Source: Terriglobus aquaticus
Lineage (GTDB): Bacteria; Acidobacteriota; Terriglobia; Terriglobales; Acidobacteriaceae
Reading direction: 5' to 3'
Assembly: GCF_025685415.1 (NCBI RefSeq)
Contig: NZ_JAGSYB010000001.1
Span: 1,922,001 to 1,986,000, forward strand
Length of the DNA: 64,000 nt
Shown: in pieces, positions 25,526 to 34,464 of the stretch
How positions within the stretch are numbered: the stretch's first letter is position 1
Layout of the letters: each line of letters opens with the position of its first letter
Notes under the pieces: generated by a model
Told to the model about the DNA's origin: nothing
Seen by the model: the letters and a program-made list of their open reading frames with translations, nothing else
Databases searched by the model: none
Position numbers and translations under genes: made by a program

Positions 25526-26629
25526 CTAGGCTCCGGTTCTGGGCAGCGTCTCCTGCACGTGCAGCACGGGCTTGCCGTGGAAGAGGACGTGCTGCTTGAA
25601 CCAGCGCATGATCGGCAGGTCGAGCCAGAGATAGGCGAGGGAGCCGACGGCGAGGGAGATGGCGACAGTGCCCAGCTCCGACAGCACTGGGCTGGGAATG
25701 CCGAGTTTGACCAGAAGCATGGGGCTGAGCTGGCCGCAGAGGCCGTGGAAGAGGTAGATGGCGTAGGAGGCGTCGCCCAGGAAAATGAGCCACGCCGGGA
25801 TGTGCGGCAGGCGGCCTTCGAGCGAGGCGGCACCGTACACAACGAGCGCGGCGGGAATGCCCTGCACCCAGGCGGTGTGGATCTCTTTGGGCCAGACGGG
25901 TGGCAGGAGCGCGAAGAGAGCGTAGAGGCCGCCGACAACGGCGAGCCATGCCAGCCAGGCTGGAAGGCGTTTGCCGCGGAGGATGGCGAGGGCGACGAGC
26001 ATGCCGAAGAAGAACTCGAGGACGATGCTCTGTGCGTAGAAGGTCCACGCGGTGCCCGCGCCCTGGATGTGCAGGAAGTCACCGGCACTGAGGAAGAGGA
26101 GTGGAAGACCGACACACAGGAAGACGTTCGCGCGGAAGAAGAGGGCGATGGTGAAGAGGAGATAGAAGAACATCTCCATGTTGAGTGTCCAGCCGACATT
26201 GAGCACGGGCTGGATGTCTCCGAGAGCATTGACCGACGGCAAGAAGAAGACGGCTTTGCTGATGGAGGCGAAGGAGAGATCGCTGGTGAGGTTTGCCGTG
26301 GCGTCGAACTTGAGCAAGACGACCTTGATGAGCGTGGCGATCCAGTAGAGCGGGACGATTCGGGTGAGACGGCGTTCGGCGAAGATCTTCCAGCCGTCGC
26401 GCGTACCTTGCAGCCGCTGCGTGGAGAGCACGATGACGAAGCCGCTGAGAACGAAGAAGAGATCGACACCGTTGGAGCCGCAACGCCAGATGGGCGCGAA
26501 GAACACGTGCAGGCGCGTGAAAACGAAGACGGTGGCGTGATACATAACCACGGCCAGCGCAGCGATGGCGCGAAGCACCTGGAGCCCCACGTATCGCTGA
26601 GGCGCTCGCATGTGCTGGTTCCTCTTCAT
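25526..26629 (-). CDS. Acyltransferase 3 family protein (OafA/YrhL-like)
   Basis: The 367-residue polytopic protein starts with YVGLQVLRAIAALAVVMYH and has GVDLFFVLSGFVI and FAERRLTRIVPLYW, typical of membrane O-acyltransferases of the OafA/NodX type. About ten hydrophobic helices follow. Such enzymes acylate surface sugars. The stop lies 148 bp upstream of the Fpg gene on the same strand. Acceptor unknown. A second member of the family (53301-54491) is present in the window. Confidence 0.88.
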   Translation of the reverse strand: MKRNQHMRAPQRYVGLQVLRAIAALAVVMYHATVFVFTRLHVFFAPIWRCGSNGVDLFFVLSGFVIVLSTQRLQGTRDGWKIFAERRLTRIVPLYWIATLIKVVLLKFDATANLTSDLSFASISKAVFFLPSVNALGDIQPVLNVGWTLNMEMFFYLLFTIALFFRANVFLCVGLPLLFLSAGDFLHIQGAGTAWTFYAQSIVLEFFFGMLVALAILRGKRLPAWLAWLAVVGGLYALFALLPPVWPKEIHTAWVQGIPAALVVYGAASLEGRLPHIPAWLIFLGDASYAIYLFHGLCGQLSPMLLVKLGIPSPVLSELGTVAISLAVGSLAYLWLDLPIMRWFKQHVLFHGKPVLHVQETLPRTGA

Positions 26630-26768
26630 GCTTCATGACGATTCTACGGGAGCCGGGTGAGCGAGGAGTGGGGCGAGGTCGCCGACAATCGCTGTGCGAT
26701 CAGAGAGCCGCTGCTGCTGAGGGTCGAATCTGTTTTGCGATGTTCCGCCGCTTCGCTACAGTTTTGCC

Positions 26769-27665
26769 ATGCTGACGAAATTCGCTTGCTCTATTGCCGT
26801 GCTGGCCAGCCTATTGCCGATCGCGCGCGCGGAAGACACAGTGGCGCAGATCCAGAGTTTTCGCAAGGACATGGAACAGGAAGCGAAAGACCCGCACGGC
26901 TACCTGGCGCTGGTCGCGCTGCAATGGCTGCCGGATGGTGAGACGACGGTAGGCTCGGATGCTTCGAACAAGCTTCGCCTCGCTGGGCTGCCGGCCCATG
27001 CGGTGATCCTGCGGCAACGGGGTGGGCAGGCTTCGCTTGCGGCACCGGGCGGCCATTTCGATGCTTGCGTCAAGGTGAACGGCCAGCCCGCGCGCGAGCA
27101 GGCACTGGCACCGGACTCTTCAGGAAAGCCTGACGAAGTCACGTGTGGCGACATTGGAATGACGGTGATCCTGCGCGGCGATCGGCTGTACCTGCGCGTG
27201 CGCGATGCGCACAGCCCGACGCTGCGCGCGTTCCATGGACTGCGATGGTACCCCATTCAGAACGCTTATCAGATCACGGCCAAATGGGTGCCTTACCCGC
27301 AGGAGCATGCACTCGCGTTCAAGAATGTGCTGGGTCAGAGCTTCAACCAGAAGACGCCGGGGTATGCGGAGTTCCAGGTGGATGGAAAGACGGTGCGGCT
27401 GGAGCCGGTGTCGGTTTCTCCGAAGCAGATGTGGTTCATCTTTCGGGACGAGACCAGCAGGACGGAAACCTATGGCGCGGGACGGTTCATGTATTCGGCG
27501 GCGCCCAGCAACGGCGTGGCGAAACCCGGCACGGTGCTGCTGGACTTCAACACCGCATACAACCCACCGTGCGCATACACGCCCTTCGCTACTTGTCCGC
27601 TGCCTGCGCCGCAGAACCGGCTGAGTGTTGCGATTCCTGCGGGTGAGAAGCGGTACCACGAGTAG
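26769..27665 (+). CDS. Exported DUF1684 protein
   Basis: The 298-residue protein carries a signal peptide (hydrophobic ACSIAVLASLLPIARA) and a DUF1684 domain. Family features visible are FRKDMEQEAKD, GETTVGSD-type loops, RWYPI near residue 161, and the C-terminal LDFNTAYNPPCAYTPFATCPLP stretch with conserved cysteines. DUF1684 proteins are widespread, often exported, and functionally uncharacterised. The stop lies next to a symmetric terminator shared with the small gene on the other strand. Confidence 0.88.
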   Translation: MLTKFACSIAVLASLLPIARAEDTVAQIQSFRKDMEQEAKDPHGYLALVALQWLPDGETTVGSDASNKLRLAGLPAHAVILRQRGGQASLAAPGGHFDACVKVNGQPAREQALAPDSSGKPDEVTCGDIGMTVILRGDRLYLRVRDAHSPTLRAFHGLRWYPIQNAYQITAKWVPYPQEHALAFKNVLGQSFNQKTPGYAEFQVDGKTVRLEPVSVSPKQMWFIFRDETSRTETYGAGRFMYSAAPSNGVAKPGTVLLDFNTAYNPPCAYTPFATCPLPAPQNRLSVAIPAGEKRYHE

Positions 27666-27698
27666 AACCGGCGATCTGCGGGTGCAGGGCTAAACAAA

Positions 27699-27723
27699 AA
27701 GGCGCGCCGTGGAGGCGCGCCTT
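27699..27723. terminator. Bidirectional terminator
   Basis: AAGGCGCGCC (27699-27708) pairs with GGCGCGCCTT (27714-27723) around a 5-nt loop, with an A-run before it. It serves the DUF1684 gene (plus) and the 27742 gene (minus). Confidence 0.8.
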
Positions 27724-27741
27724 GAATTGCAGAGCGAGTGC

Positions 27742-27924
27742 TTAGTTCCAGACGTGCTGGATGGGCATGGGCTCAATGCGCAGAATGGTGTCGGGGCGCA
27801 CGCCGTACAGCTTCTTGGCGAACTCGCGTGCCTGCTCTTCCGATTCAAAGATGGTCTTCTCGTGGAGCTTGCCGGCGACGTACTGCTCGCACTTCCAGAT
27901 GGTTGTGTTGGTGTTGATGTTCAT
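27742..27924 (-). CDS. Small conserved hypothetical protein
   Basis: This 60-residue product starts at an ATG at 27924. It reads NTTIWKCEQYVAGKL, then a helix-like stretch SEEQAREFAKKLYG, and an RIEPMP tail. It resembles small sequences seen in acidobacterial genomes but has no assigned function. Upstream in-frame ATG at 27981 is less likely. It lies between dnaK and the DUF1684 gene. Confidence 0.6.
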   Translation of the reverse strand: MNINTNTTIWKCEQYVAGKLHEKTIFESEEQAREFAKKLYGVRPDTILRIEPMPIQHVWN

Positions 27925-28222
27925 GTGGCCTGTTCCCCTTCCCCGACCGGTTTTGCTGTGGTGCTCGAATGTGTCCTGCAAGATTAGACACCGGTGGTGC
28001 CGCGGAGTTGCAGACCCGCTGGAGACTCTATGGAAAGCATCCGGACTTGTGACGGTGCTACGAAAAGATTCGGAGGAGACCGGAACGCGGCGGCACTGTT
28101 GCGGCTCGCCTGCGCTCCGGCTCCAACCTGTTGCGCTTCAGCAATTGCGCTGAGCCTCCACACTCAACGCATCTGCTGTTTGCTGCTATCCCGCGAAGGG
28201 GTGGTGTTGCTGACCCGATCGG

Positions 28223-30124
28223 TTACTTCGCGTCCACGTACTCGGCGTCGATCACGCCCTCTTCGGGCTTGGTCTCTGCCGTGGTGCCCTCGGCTGCAGC
28301 CGCACCATCGGTGGGCGCCGCGTTGGACTTGTACATGGCTTCGGCGAGCTTGAAGCTAGCCTGTTGCAGCTTCTCGTGCGCGGACTTCAGTTCTGCGGCG
28401 CTCGGAGTTCCACCGAGGGTGCTCTTCGCGTCGGCCAGGGCAGTTTCTACCTGTCCGCGCTCATCGCCGCTGATCTTGTCACCGTTCTCACGGAACATCT
28501 TCTCGACCTGGTAGACGAGCGAGTCAAGCTGGTTGCGGGACTCGATCTCGTCACGCTTCTCCTTGTCCTCGCTGGCGTGCGCTTCAGCTTCCTTGGCCAT
28601 GCGCTCCACCTCGTCCTTGCTGAGACCCGAAGAGCTGGTGATGGTGATCTTCTGGTCCTTGCCGGTGGCGTTGTCCTTGGCCGTGACGTTGAGGATGCCG
28701 TTCGCGTCGATGTCGAACGTGACCTCGATCTGCGGCACGCCACGCGGAGCCGGCGGAATGCCACTCAGCTTGAACTTGCCCAGCGTACGGTTCTGACCCG
28801 CCATGGGACGCTCACCCTGGAGGACGTGGACCTCAACCTCGGTCTGCGAATCGGCAGCCGTGGAGAAGGTTTCCGTCTTCTTGGTCGGGATGGTCGTGTT
28901 GCGCGGGATCATCGGCGTCGCGACTCCGCCCATCGTTTCGATGGCCAGGGTCAGCGGCGTCACGTCCAGCAGCAGCAGATCCTTCACCTCGCCACCCAGA
29001 ACGCCACCCTGAACCGCAGCGCCGATGGCGACCACTTCGTCCGGGTTCACGCCCTTGTGCGGCTCCTTGCCGAACAGCTCCTTGACCAGAGCCTGCATGC
29101 GGGGCATGCGGGTCTGACCGCCGACGAGCACAACCTCATCGACCTGCGACGCGGTGATGCCGGCGTCTGCCATGGCCTGCTTGCAAGGGCCAACCGACTT
29201 CTGCAGCAGATCTTCCACCAGCGACTCGAACTTGGCGCGGGTCAGCTTGACCACCAGGTGCTTCGGTCCGGTCGCGTCTGCCGTGATGAAGGGTAGGTTG
29301 ATCTCGGTCTCCATGGTTGTGGAGAGCTCGATCTTGGCGCGCTCGGCCGCGTCCTTCAGGCGCTGCAGGGCCATTTCGTTGCCCTTGCCGCGCAGGTCCA
29401 GGCCTTCCTGCTTGCGGAACTCGTCGATCAGGAAGTCCACCAGGCGCTGGTCGAGGTTGTCGCCGCCCAGGTGGGTGTCACCGTTGGTGGCCTTGACTTC
29501 GATCACGCCTTCGCCGACTTCGAGCACGGACACGTCGAACGTACCGCCGCCAAAGTCATAGACCACGATGGTCTCGTCCTTCTTCTTGTCGAGGCCGTAG
29601 GCGAGAGCTGCCGCCGTGGGCTCGTTGACGATGCGCTTGACGTCGAGACCGGCGATCTTGCCGGCGTCCTTGGTCGCCTGACGCTGCGAGTCATTGAAGT
29701 ATGCCGGAACGGTGATGACGGCCTCGGTCACGGACTGACCCAGGTAGTCTTCGGCGGCCTTCTTCAACTTCTGCAGGATCATCGCGCTGATTTCAGGCGC
29801 GGTGTACTCCTTGCCCTGCGCCTCGATGGCGATGTTGTCGCCCTTGGCGACGACCTTGTAGGGCACCATCTTCATCTCGTCGTTGACTTCGTTCGGGCGA
29901 CGGCCCATGAAGCGCTTGATCGAGTAAATGGTGTTTTCCGGGTTGGTGATGGCCTGGCGCTTGGCGACCTGACCAACCAGGCGTTCGCCGCTCTTGGTAA
30001 AGGCGACGACGGAAGGGGTCGTGCGACCGCCTTCTTCGTTGGGGATCACCTTGGCCTCGCCGCCTTCCATGACGGCGACGCAGCTATTGGTGGTTCCCAA
30101 GTCAATTCCAATAATTTTGCCCAC
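28223..30124 (-). CDS. dnaK: Molecular chaperone DnaK
   Basis: This 633-residue Hsp70 starts with [15 protein letters not shown]. It has [14 protein letters not shown], a GGQTRMP loop in the ATPase domain, a beta-sandwich substrate-binding domain, a helical lid and a C-terminal [13 protein letters not shown] tail. It folds client proteins with DnaJ and GrpE. The start is the GTG at 30124, with GGAGGAG 7 bases upstream; an upstream frame adds ten basic residues. A HAIR-like element and a TTGACA hexamer lie about 100 bp upstream, which would fit control by HspR. Confidence 0.96.
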   Translation of the reverse strand: MGKIIGIDLGTTNSCVAVMEGGEAKVIPNEEGGRTTPSVVAFTKSGERLVGQVAKRQAITNPENTIYSIKRFMGRRPNEVNDEMKMVPYKVVAKGDNIAIEAQGKEYTAPEISAMILQKLKKAAEDYLGQSVTEAVITVPAYFNDSQRQATKDAGKIAGLDVKRIVNEPTAAALAYGLDKKKDETIVVYDFGGGTFDVSVLEVGEGVIEVKATNGDTHLGGDNLDQRLVDFLIDEFRKQEGLDLRGKGNEMALQRLKDAAERAKIELSTTMETEINLPFITADATGPKHLVVKLTRAKFESLVEDLLQKSVGPCKQAMADAGITASQVDEVVLVGGQTRMPRMQALVKELFGKEPHKGVNPDEVVAIGAAVQGGVLGGEVKDLLLLDVTPLTLAIETMGGVATPMIPRNTTIPTKKTETFSTAADSQTEVEVHVLQGERPMAGQNRTLGKFKLSGIPPAPRGVPQIEVTFDIDANGILNVTAKDNATGKDQKITITSSSGLSKDEVERMAKEAEAHASEDKEKRDEIESRNQLDSLVYQVEKMFRENGDKISGDERGQVETALADAKSTLGGTPSAAELKSAHEKLQQASFKLAEAMYKSNAAPTDGAAAAEGTTAETKPEEGVIDAEYVDAK

Positions 30125-30209
30125 GTTGCTTCTCCTCCGGACAGGCTTTGCCACCTGTCGATGCTGCTAAACCCTCGACTTCGGTCTCTCAGGCATGTTC
30201 AGGATCACA

Positions 30210-30230
30210 TGTGAGTGACTTCTTGTCAAC
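30210..30230 (-). promoter_or_regulatory. HAIR-like imperfect inverted repeat upstream of dnaK
   Basis: TGTGAGT, seven bases, then TGTCAAC match the HspR operator CTTGAGT-N7-ACTCAAG at 9 of 14 positions with exact spacing. On the minus strand the right arm contains TTGACA, a possible -35 element for dnaK. The match is imperfect, so this is a hypothesis. Confidence 0.35.
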
Positions 30231-30315
30231 TATATGATGCGTCGGACGCGCAAGGGATGCAGGCGATAGCCCGCCGCACGTCAGATCACGCCAGAAGTCA
30301 TGTAAGTTGCGAGGT

Positions 30316-30498
30316 ATGCAGCGCAAGCAAGGCGGAGAGCGGGCCGGTACGATCCGTAGACTGTGGCTCGCGCTGCGACTGGCCTATGCACGATGGATGC
30401 GCAAGCGGCCATGCACCCTGTGCGGTAAGCCGAGCGGAACGAACCGGAAGTGTGCGGAATGCGAGTATCACGCGCACATGGACCGGGCCGCTCCGTAG
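30316..30498 (+). CDS. Small zinc-ribbon protein
   Basis: A 60-residue, strongly basic product. The N-terminal half is arginine-rich; the C-terminal half has two CxxC pairs (CTLC and CAEC) separated by a Gly/Lys/Ser/Asn loop, which would bind one zinc ion, and ends EYHAHMDRAAP. GCGAGG precedes the ATG at close spacing. It is divergent from dnaK. Function unknown; small ribbons of this kind may bind nucleic acid. Confidence 0.45.
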   Translation: MQRKQGGERAGTIRRLWLALRLAYARWMRKRPCTLCGKPSGTNRKCAECEYHAHMDRAAP

Positions 30499-30552
30499 AG
30501 GTGTTGGATGCCGAGGTTTTGCCGGCGAGCGAACTCCGTTTGAAGCAAAAGA

Positions 30553-30576
30553 AAGCCCCCGGGTACCCGGGGGCTT
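30553..30576. terminator. Strong hairpin between the zinc-ribbon and PEP-CTERM genes
   Basis: AAGCCCCCGGG (30553-30563) and CCCGGGGGCTT (30566-30576) form an 11-bp perfect inverted repeat with two central bases. It lies between converging genes and fits a bidirectional terminator. Confidence 0.75.
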
Positions 30577-30597
30577 CTGTATGGGGCTGTGCTGCGC

Positions 30598-31197
30598 TTA
30601 GGCCTTCTGGAAGCGGCGACGGGCTGCGCCCGCGACGCCGAGGATTCCCGTGCCAAGGAGCATGAGGGACGAGGGCTCCGGAGTGGGAGCGGCCGTGCCG
30701 GTCAACGAACCGCCGAAGTCCAACGATCCGGGCCCACCGGTGTTGGTCAGGGCGAAGGTGATGGTGTTCAGGCCTGCGGTGAAGTACGAGGGCAGCAGGT
30801 CGACGCTCGTGACGTAGTAGTAGTAGGTGGAAGCATTTGGGGTGTAGACCGAGACGCCGTTCACGAAGATGGTGGCGAAATCGTCAGCCGAGAACTGGAC
30901 CGAGCCGGTGTACGACTCGTTCCCCAGCAGCGTGAAGCTGTTGGTGTAGTAGGTGGTGTCGACTGCCTGGTTGCCAGCGGCGTTGGTGGAGACGTAAACG
31001 CTGCCGGGCTGAGCGGTCGGGTATGCATAAGAGGGGTTGGAGACCTGAACCGCGGCCGTGCCGGTGTAGGAACCCGCCAAGGTGGAGCCGTAGGTGGTTG
31101 CGGTGGGCGAGGAACCGAAGGTGACGGTGTCAGCGTGCGCAGCCACGGGGGCGATGACGGCGGAAGCCGCGAGGAGAGAAGAAAGAAGAAGACGCAT
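30598..31197 (-). CDS. PEP-CTERM sorting domain protein
   Basis: The protein (about 199 residues) has a signal peptide (LLLSSLLAASAVIAPVAAHA) and a Ser/Thr/Tyr-rich secreted domain. It ends with a PEP-CTERM tail: TPEPSSLMLLGTGILGV, a short hydrophobic helix, then GAARRRFQKA. PEP-CTERM proteins are processed and sorted by exosortase, often linked to exopolysaccharide. The exosortase is not in this window. I start at the ATG at 31197; an upstream GTG at 31212 would add five residues. Confidence 0.85.
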   Translation of the reverse strand: MRLLLSSLLAASAVIAPVAAHADTVTFGSSPTATTYGSTLAGSYTGTAAVQVSNPSYAYPTAQPGSVYVSTNAAGNQAVDTTYYTNSFTLLGNESYTGSVQFSADDFATIFVNGVSVYTPNASTYYYYVTSVDLLPSYFTAGLNTITFALTNTGGPGSLDFGGSLTGTAAPTPEPSSLMLLGTGILGVAGAARRRFQKA

Positions 31198-31235
31198 GTT
31201 CTGATTGCTCACTTTTGGGGATGGACTGAGTGTGC

Positions 31236-31340
31236 TTAGTTGTTGTAGTAGGCAATTTCCGCGCGCGCGAGGTCAACCGCGCTTGTCGGCAAAAAGCCAA
31301 ATTTGTTGATGATGTAGCGGAAATCGGATACGGGCGACAT
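31236..31340 (-). CDS. Possible 34-residue small protein
   Basis: A short frame from ATG 31340 to TAA 31236 encodes 34 residues starting MSPVSDFRYIINKFGF and ending AEIAYYNN. The sequence looks protein-like (alternating hydrophobic and charged residues, an amphipathic stretch), and GC at third positions is about 73%, like the flanking genes. There is no good ribosome binding site directly before the ATG. It lies between the pseudopilin and PEP-CTERM genes on the same strand and has no annotation I recognise. Confidence 0.3.
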   Translation of the reverse strand: MSPVSDFRYIINKFGFLPTSAVDLARAEIAYYNN

Positions 31341-31425
31341 CGCTGCGCCGAAACGCGACTTCCTGGCAGGATTTGCATGATAAGTGCGTAAAGCCTGGCG
31401 TTTAGCCGGTGCGGCGACGTGCAGG

Positions 31426-32415
31426 TTAGGGATTCGGTGTGGAAGATGTTCCGCTCGACGGCGCAGTCCCGTTGCCGCCCGACGAGCCGGATTGCGGACC
31501 GAAGGTGCCCGATGGGCCGAAGGTAGAGGACGGGCCGAAGGTGCTGCCTGAGCCAGGGGCAGTTCCGCTGGAGTTGTTACCGGAGCCGTTCATGCCGGAG
31601 GTGCCGAGGCTGCCGCTGCCGCTCTGGCCGACGGAGCCGCCGAAGATGCTGACGCGCTGGCGAAGCAGCCAGGTGCGGTGGTCGTAAAGGAACTCCCAGT
31701 CTTCGATGTTGGCGGAGCCGTTCCACTCGACCAGGCCAGGCCCGGTGGCATTGCTGCCGACACCGACGATCATGCCCTTGCTGCCCTGGAACTGGGTGGC
31801 GTTGGTGCCGCTGCCGGAGGTGGAGCCGGAGCTACTTGAGCCCGAGCCAAAGGCAGAGCCAGAGGTTCCAGGAGTGGAGCTGCCGGACGATCCTGAGCCG
31901 AAGCTGGAGGTACCGAGGCTGAAGCCGCCGCCGCTTCCGGAGGTGGCGCCGCCCAGGCCGCCAGCGGCAGGTGCGCTGCTCGCCCCACCCGCGCCGGTGC
32001 CGATGCCGGAGGCGTTGCCGGCGAGAGCGCCGAGGCTTCCCTGCGCGAAGCCTTCCAGGGGCTCGCCGAAGAAGCCTTTGACCTCGGTCTTGGCCTCGCC
32101 GAAATGGATGAGACGGTAGTCGCCGCCGGTGAGCGGGTCTTTGTACTGCTCGCGAAGGAAGTGCTGGTTGTTCTGGCTGAGGAGCTGGTCGACGGAGGTC
32201 GGGTAGCTGTTGAACTTGAGGTAGTAGTTGTGGATGGCGCGGACATACTGCTGCGCGCGGTGCTCGGATTCGACTTCTTTGTCACGCTCGAGCGAGCGGG
32301 CCACCGTGGGGGCGGCGACGGTGAGCAGCAGCGCAATGATGAAGACGGCGACGACCAGGGCGATGAGCAGGAAGCCCTCTTCCTGTGGGTGCGCCGGGTT
32401 GGATCGCGTGGTCAC
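31426..32415 (-). CDS. Type II secretion/type IV pilus pseudopilin-like protein with low-complexity tail
   Basis: The 329-residue protein starts with a prepilin leader (QEEG|F at residues 12-15) and a hydrophobic helix LIALVVAVFIIALLL, as in GspG-type pseudopilins. The usual Glu5 of the mature protein is Ala here (A19). A conserved globular part (YLKFNSYPTSVDQLL, KDPLTGGDYRLI, NIEDWEFLYDHRTWLLRQ) is interrupted and extended by about 180 residues of Ser/Gly/Thr low complexity, including FGPSSTFGPSGTFGP repeats. GTG start at 32415 after AGAGG. It follows the PilP-like gene by 8 bp. Confidence 0.8.
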   Translation of the reverse strand: MTTRSNPAHPQEEGFLLIALVVAVFIIALLLTVAAPTVARSLERDKEVESEHRAQQYVRAIHNYYLKFNSYPTSVDQLLSQNNQHFLREQYKDPLTGGDYRLIHFGEAKTEVKGFFGEPLEGFAQGSLGALAGNASGIGTGAGGASSAPAAGGLGGATSGSGGGFSLGTSSFGSGSSGSSTPGTSGSAFGSGSSSSGSTSGSGTNATQFQGSKGMIVGVGSNATGPGLVEWNGSANIEDWEFLYDHRTWLLRQRVSIFGGSVGQSGSGSLGTSGMNGSGNNSSGTAPGSGSTFGPSSTFGPSGTFGPQSGSSGGNGTAPSSGTSSTPNP

Positions 32416-32423
32416 CGATGCCT

Positions 32424-33005
32424 CTACTGCTGGACGAGTGGCAGGGTTTGCGTGTTGTTGTTGGTCAGGTCGGTGACCTGGGCGGAGTTCCCGGTGATGG
32501 GGCCGACCCGGTAGCGGCGGCCCACGATGTCGCCCTCGGTGGCGAGAAAGACGTCGTCGCCCTTGAGGAAGAAGGCCTGACGCTTGCCGCCGCGGCGCTG
32601 CTCGGTGCCGAAGAAGCGCAGGTCAATGGGAGGCGGAGGCGGCGGGCCGGTGGGGATGGACTGGACTGGCGCGATGCGCACGGGGGCAATGGGCTTGGGG
32701 ATAGAAACAGTTTTGACCGCGGCTTGAGAGCCGGCGAGGAAGATGTTGCGGCCGCTGCCGGTGTACAGGAGTGCCTCGGCGGCCTGCATGCCTTCAGGGT
32801 GCAGGGTGGGATCGAGCGCGGCGCTGGAGACGTGGGCCGCGACCGGGCTGGGAGTGGCGGGACGCGCAACGGTGACGGGCGCAGGCGCGGGCGAGGGTGT
32901 GTCGCTGCTGCTGCCGGCGAGCTCGTAGATCATGGTGCCGAGCGCCAGGACGCCCAGGGTGCCGGCCAGGATGAGCTTTTTACGGTCTTCGGTGCCGATC
33001 TTCAC
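32424..33005 (-). CDS. Type IV pilus/T2SS PilP-like periplasmic protein
   Basis: The 193-residue protein has one N-terminal membrane helix (LILAGTLGVLALGTMIYEL), a Pro/Ala-rich linker, and a small C-terminal beta domain with RRGGKRQAFFLKGDDVFLATEGDIVGRRYRVGPI. This matches a PilP or GspC-like position: the fourth gene after PilM-N-O. PilP-type proteins link the inner-membrane PilN/PilO complex to the secretin. The GTG start at 33005 overlaps the PilO-like stop (GTGA). No secretin gene lies in the window. Confidence 0.68.
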   Translation of the reverse strand: MKIGTEDRKKLILAGTLGVLALGTMIYELAGSSSDTPSPAPAPVTVARPATPSPVAAHVSSAALDPTLHPEGMQAAEALLYTGSGRNIFLAGSQAAVKTVSIPKPIAPVRIAPVQSIPTGPPPPPPIDLRFFGTEQRRGGKRQAFFLKGDDVFLATEGDIVGRRYRVGPITGNSAQVTDLTNNNTQTLPLVQQ

Positions 33006-33664
33006 TGGGTGCCCCCGTTCCCGGAGGAGCTGTTTGCCTCCGCGGTGGCCAGGCCCGGCATGGGTTCGCGCAGATAGGTGCTGATGCGGAGGCGAAGGCT
33101 TACCTGCCCGCCCTGCTGGCCGTTGAGCGTGATGTTTTCGATCTGGAAGAAGCTGCGGTCGCGCTCGAGGCCGTTGATGAAGAGCGCAAGCTGCCGGTAC
33201 TCGCCGGTGACGGAGGCGTCGAGCCGGGCCGGCGTGAGGCCGTTGCTGGGCGCGGCGGTCTGGTACTGTACGCGGCTGAGGCGGACGCCGGTGCGGTCGC
33301 GGAGTTTGCCGAGTTCGGCGGCGACGTCGGCATAGCCGTAGGGCAGGCGGTTGCTGTAGAAGTCCTTCACCTCGGCTTCGGAGGTGGCGAGCTTGCCGTC
33401 GAGACCGCGCAGCTTGCGGGCGGCGAGATCGGCGGCAAGCTGCTGGGCGCGGGCCTGAGCGATCTGGTCTTCGCCGCGGGCGCCGGCGGCGGAAAAAGCG
33501 AGAACGAGCTGGACGGCGAGCCAAAGATTGAAGAGCAGAAGCAGCGCCGCGGCGGCGATATGCACGTTGAGCGGCGACATCCAGGCGCGGAGCTGGTCGA
33601 GCCGCTGCGCGCGGGCGGTGGGGGGCGAGGCAGTCTGGGCTGGGTTCACCGGGATCGTGCTCAC
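33002..33664 (-). CDS. pilO: PilO-like type IV pilus assembly protein
   Basis: The 220-residue protein has one membrane helix (about residues 33-58), a coiled-coil region of Ala/Arg/Glu/Gln type, and a C-terminal ferredoxin-like domain with ASVTGEYRQLALFINGLERD and SLRLRISTYLRE. The order and size match PilO in a PilM-N-O-P string. It dimerises with PilN in the inner membrane. GTG start at 33664, overlapping the PilN stop. Confidence 0.75.
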   Translation of the reverse strand: MSTIPVNPAQTASPPTARAQRLDQLRAWMSPLNVHIAAAALLLLFNLWLAVQLVLAFSAAGARGEDQIAQARAQQLAADLAARKLRGLDGKLATSEAEVKDFYSNRLPYGYADVAAELGKLRDRTGVRLSRVQYQTAAPSNGLTPARLDASVTGEYRQLALFINGLERDRSFFQIENITLNGQQGGQVSLRLRISTYLREPMPGLATAEANSSSGNGGTQ

Positions 33665-34464
33665 GGGCGCGCCGCCTTGCGGGTTTGGGTGGCGGGCACG
33701 GCGGCGGAACTGGTGTCGTCGCTCGAGGTTGCGGCGTCTTCGTCGGTGTCCTGTGCGGCCGTATGGTGGGCGGCACGTTCGCGGACGCGCAGTTGCAGCG
33801 GATTGTAGCCGGCGACGATGTCGAAGTCGGTTGGGGGCGGGCCTGCGTTGGCGGTGCCGCTATTGCTATTCACCAGGGCGGTGGGATTGCTGTTGGCGGC
33901 CTGGGGACCGTTGAGGTACGCGGCTGCCATCTGCACGCCGGAGCCAGACTTCTCCTGCGCCTGCTGGGTCTCGCCGACCAGGCGGGGGGCGAGGAAGCGG
34001 TGCGAGCCCTCAAGATTGCGGATGAGCTGGACGGAGCGTTCGCGGGGACCGCTGACGCGCATGCGAATGTTGACCTGACCGTTCGAGGCGATCTGGGGGT
34101 CGATGCTGGTGACCTGGAGGCCGCTGGGCAGGACTTCTTCGAGGTCCATGAGAACGGCGGTCCAACTGAAGCTCTTGCGCGTGTAAAGGGCGTTGAGGAA
34201 GTCGATCTGTTGCAGGACGGCGGCGTTGGCTGGCTGACGCAGGCGGGCCTCGTTGCGGGCGCGCTCGGCGTTGAGCGCGGCGGTCCGGGCCTGGATGGAT
34301 TCGAGCTCGGCCTGTTGCGCGCGGGCGGCTGCGGAGCGGCCGTGGAGCCAGAGGAGCAGCGCGGCGGCGGTGAGGGCGAGCACGGCAATGGCGACGCGAA
34401 GCTGGCGGAAGACGCGGTCGAGCTGAACGTAAGGCCGGGTGGCCAGATTGATGGTGATCCGCAT
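33661..34464 (-). CDS. pilN: PilN-like type IV pilus assembly protein
   Basis: The 267-residue protein begins with ITINLATRPY, a short cytoplasmic stretch typical of PilN, then one membrane helix (residues 22-40), a coiled coil and a ferredoxin-like domain including MDLEEVLPSGLQVTSIDPQ. The C-terminal 70 residues are a polar, low-complexity extension. The start at 34464 directly abuts the stop of the PilM-like gene, and its stop overlaps the PilO-like start. Confidence 0.78.
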   Translation of the reverse strand: MRITINLATRPYVQLDRVFRQLRVAIAVLALTAAALLLWLHGRSAAARAQQAELESIQARTAALNAERARNEARLRQPANAAVLQQIDFLNALYTRKSFSWTAVLMDLEEVLPSGLQVTSIDPQIASNGQVNIRMRVSGPRERSVQLIRNLEGSHRFLAPRLVGETQQAQEKSGSGVQMAAAYLNGPQAANSNPTALVNSNSGTANAGPPPTDFDIVAGYNPLQLRVRERAAHHTAAQDTDEDAATSSDDTSSAAVPATQTRKAARP

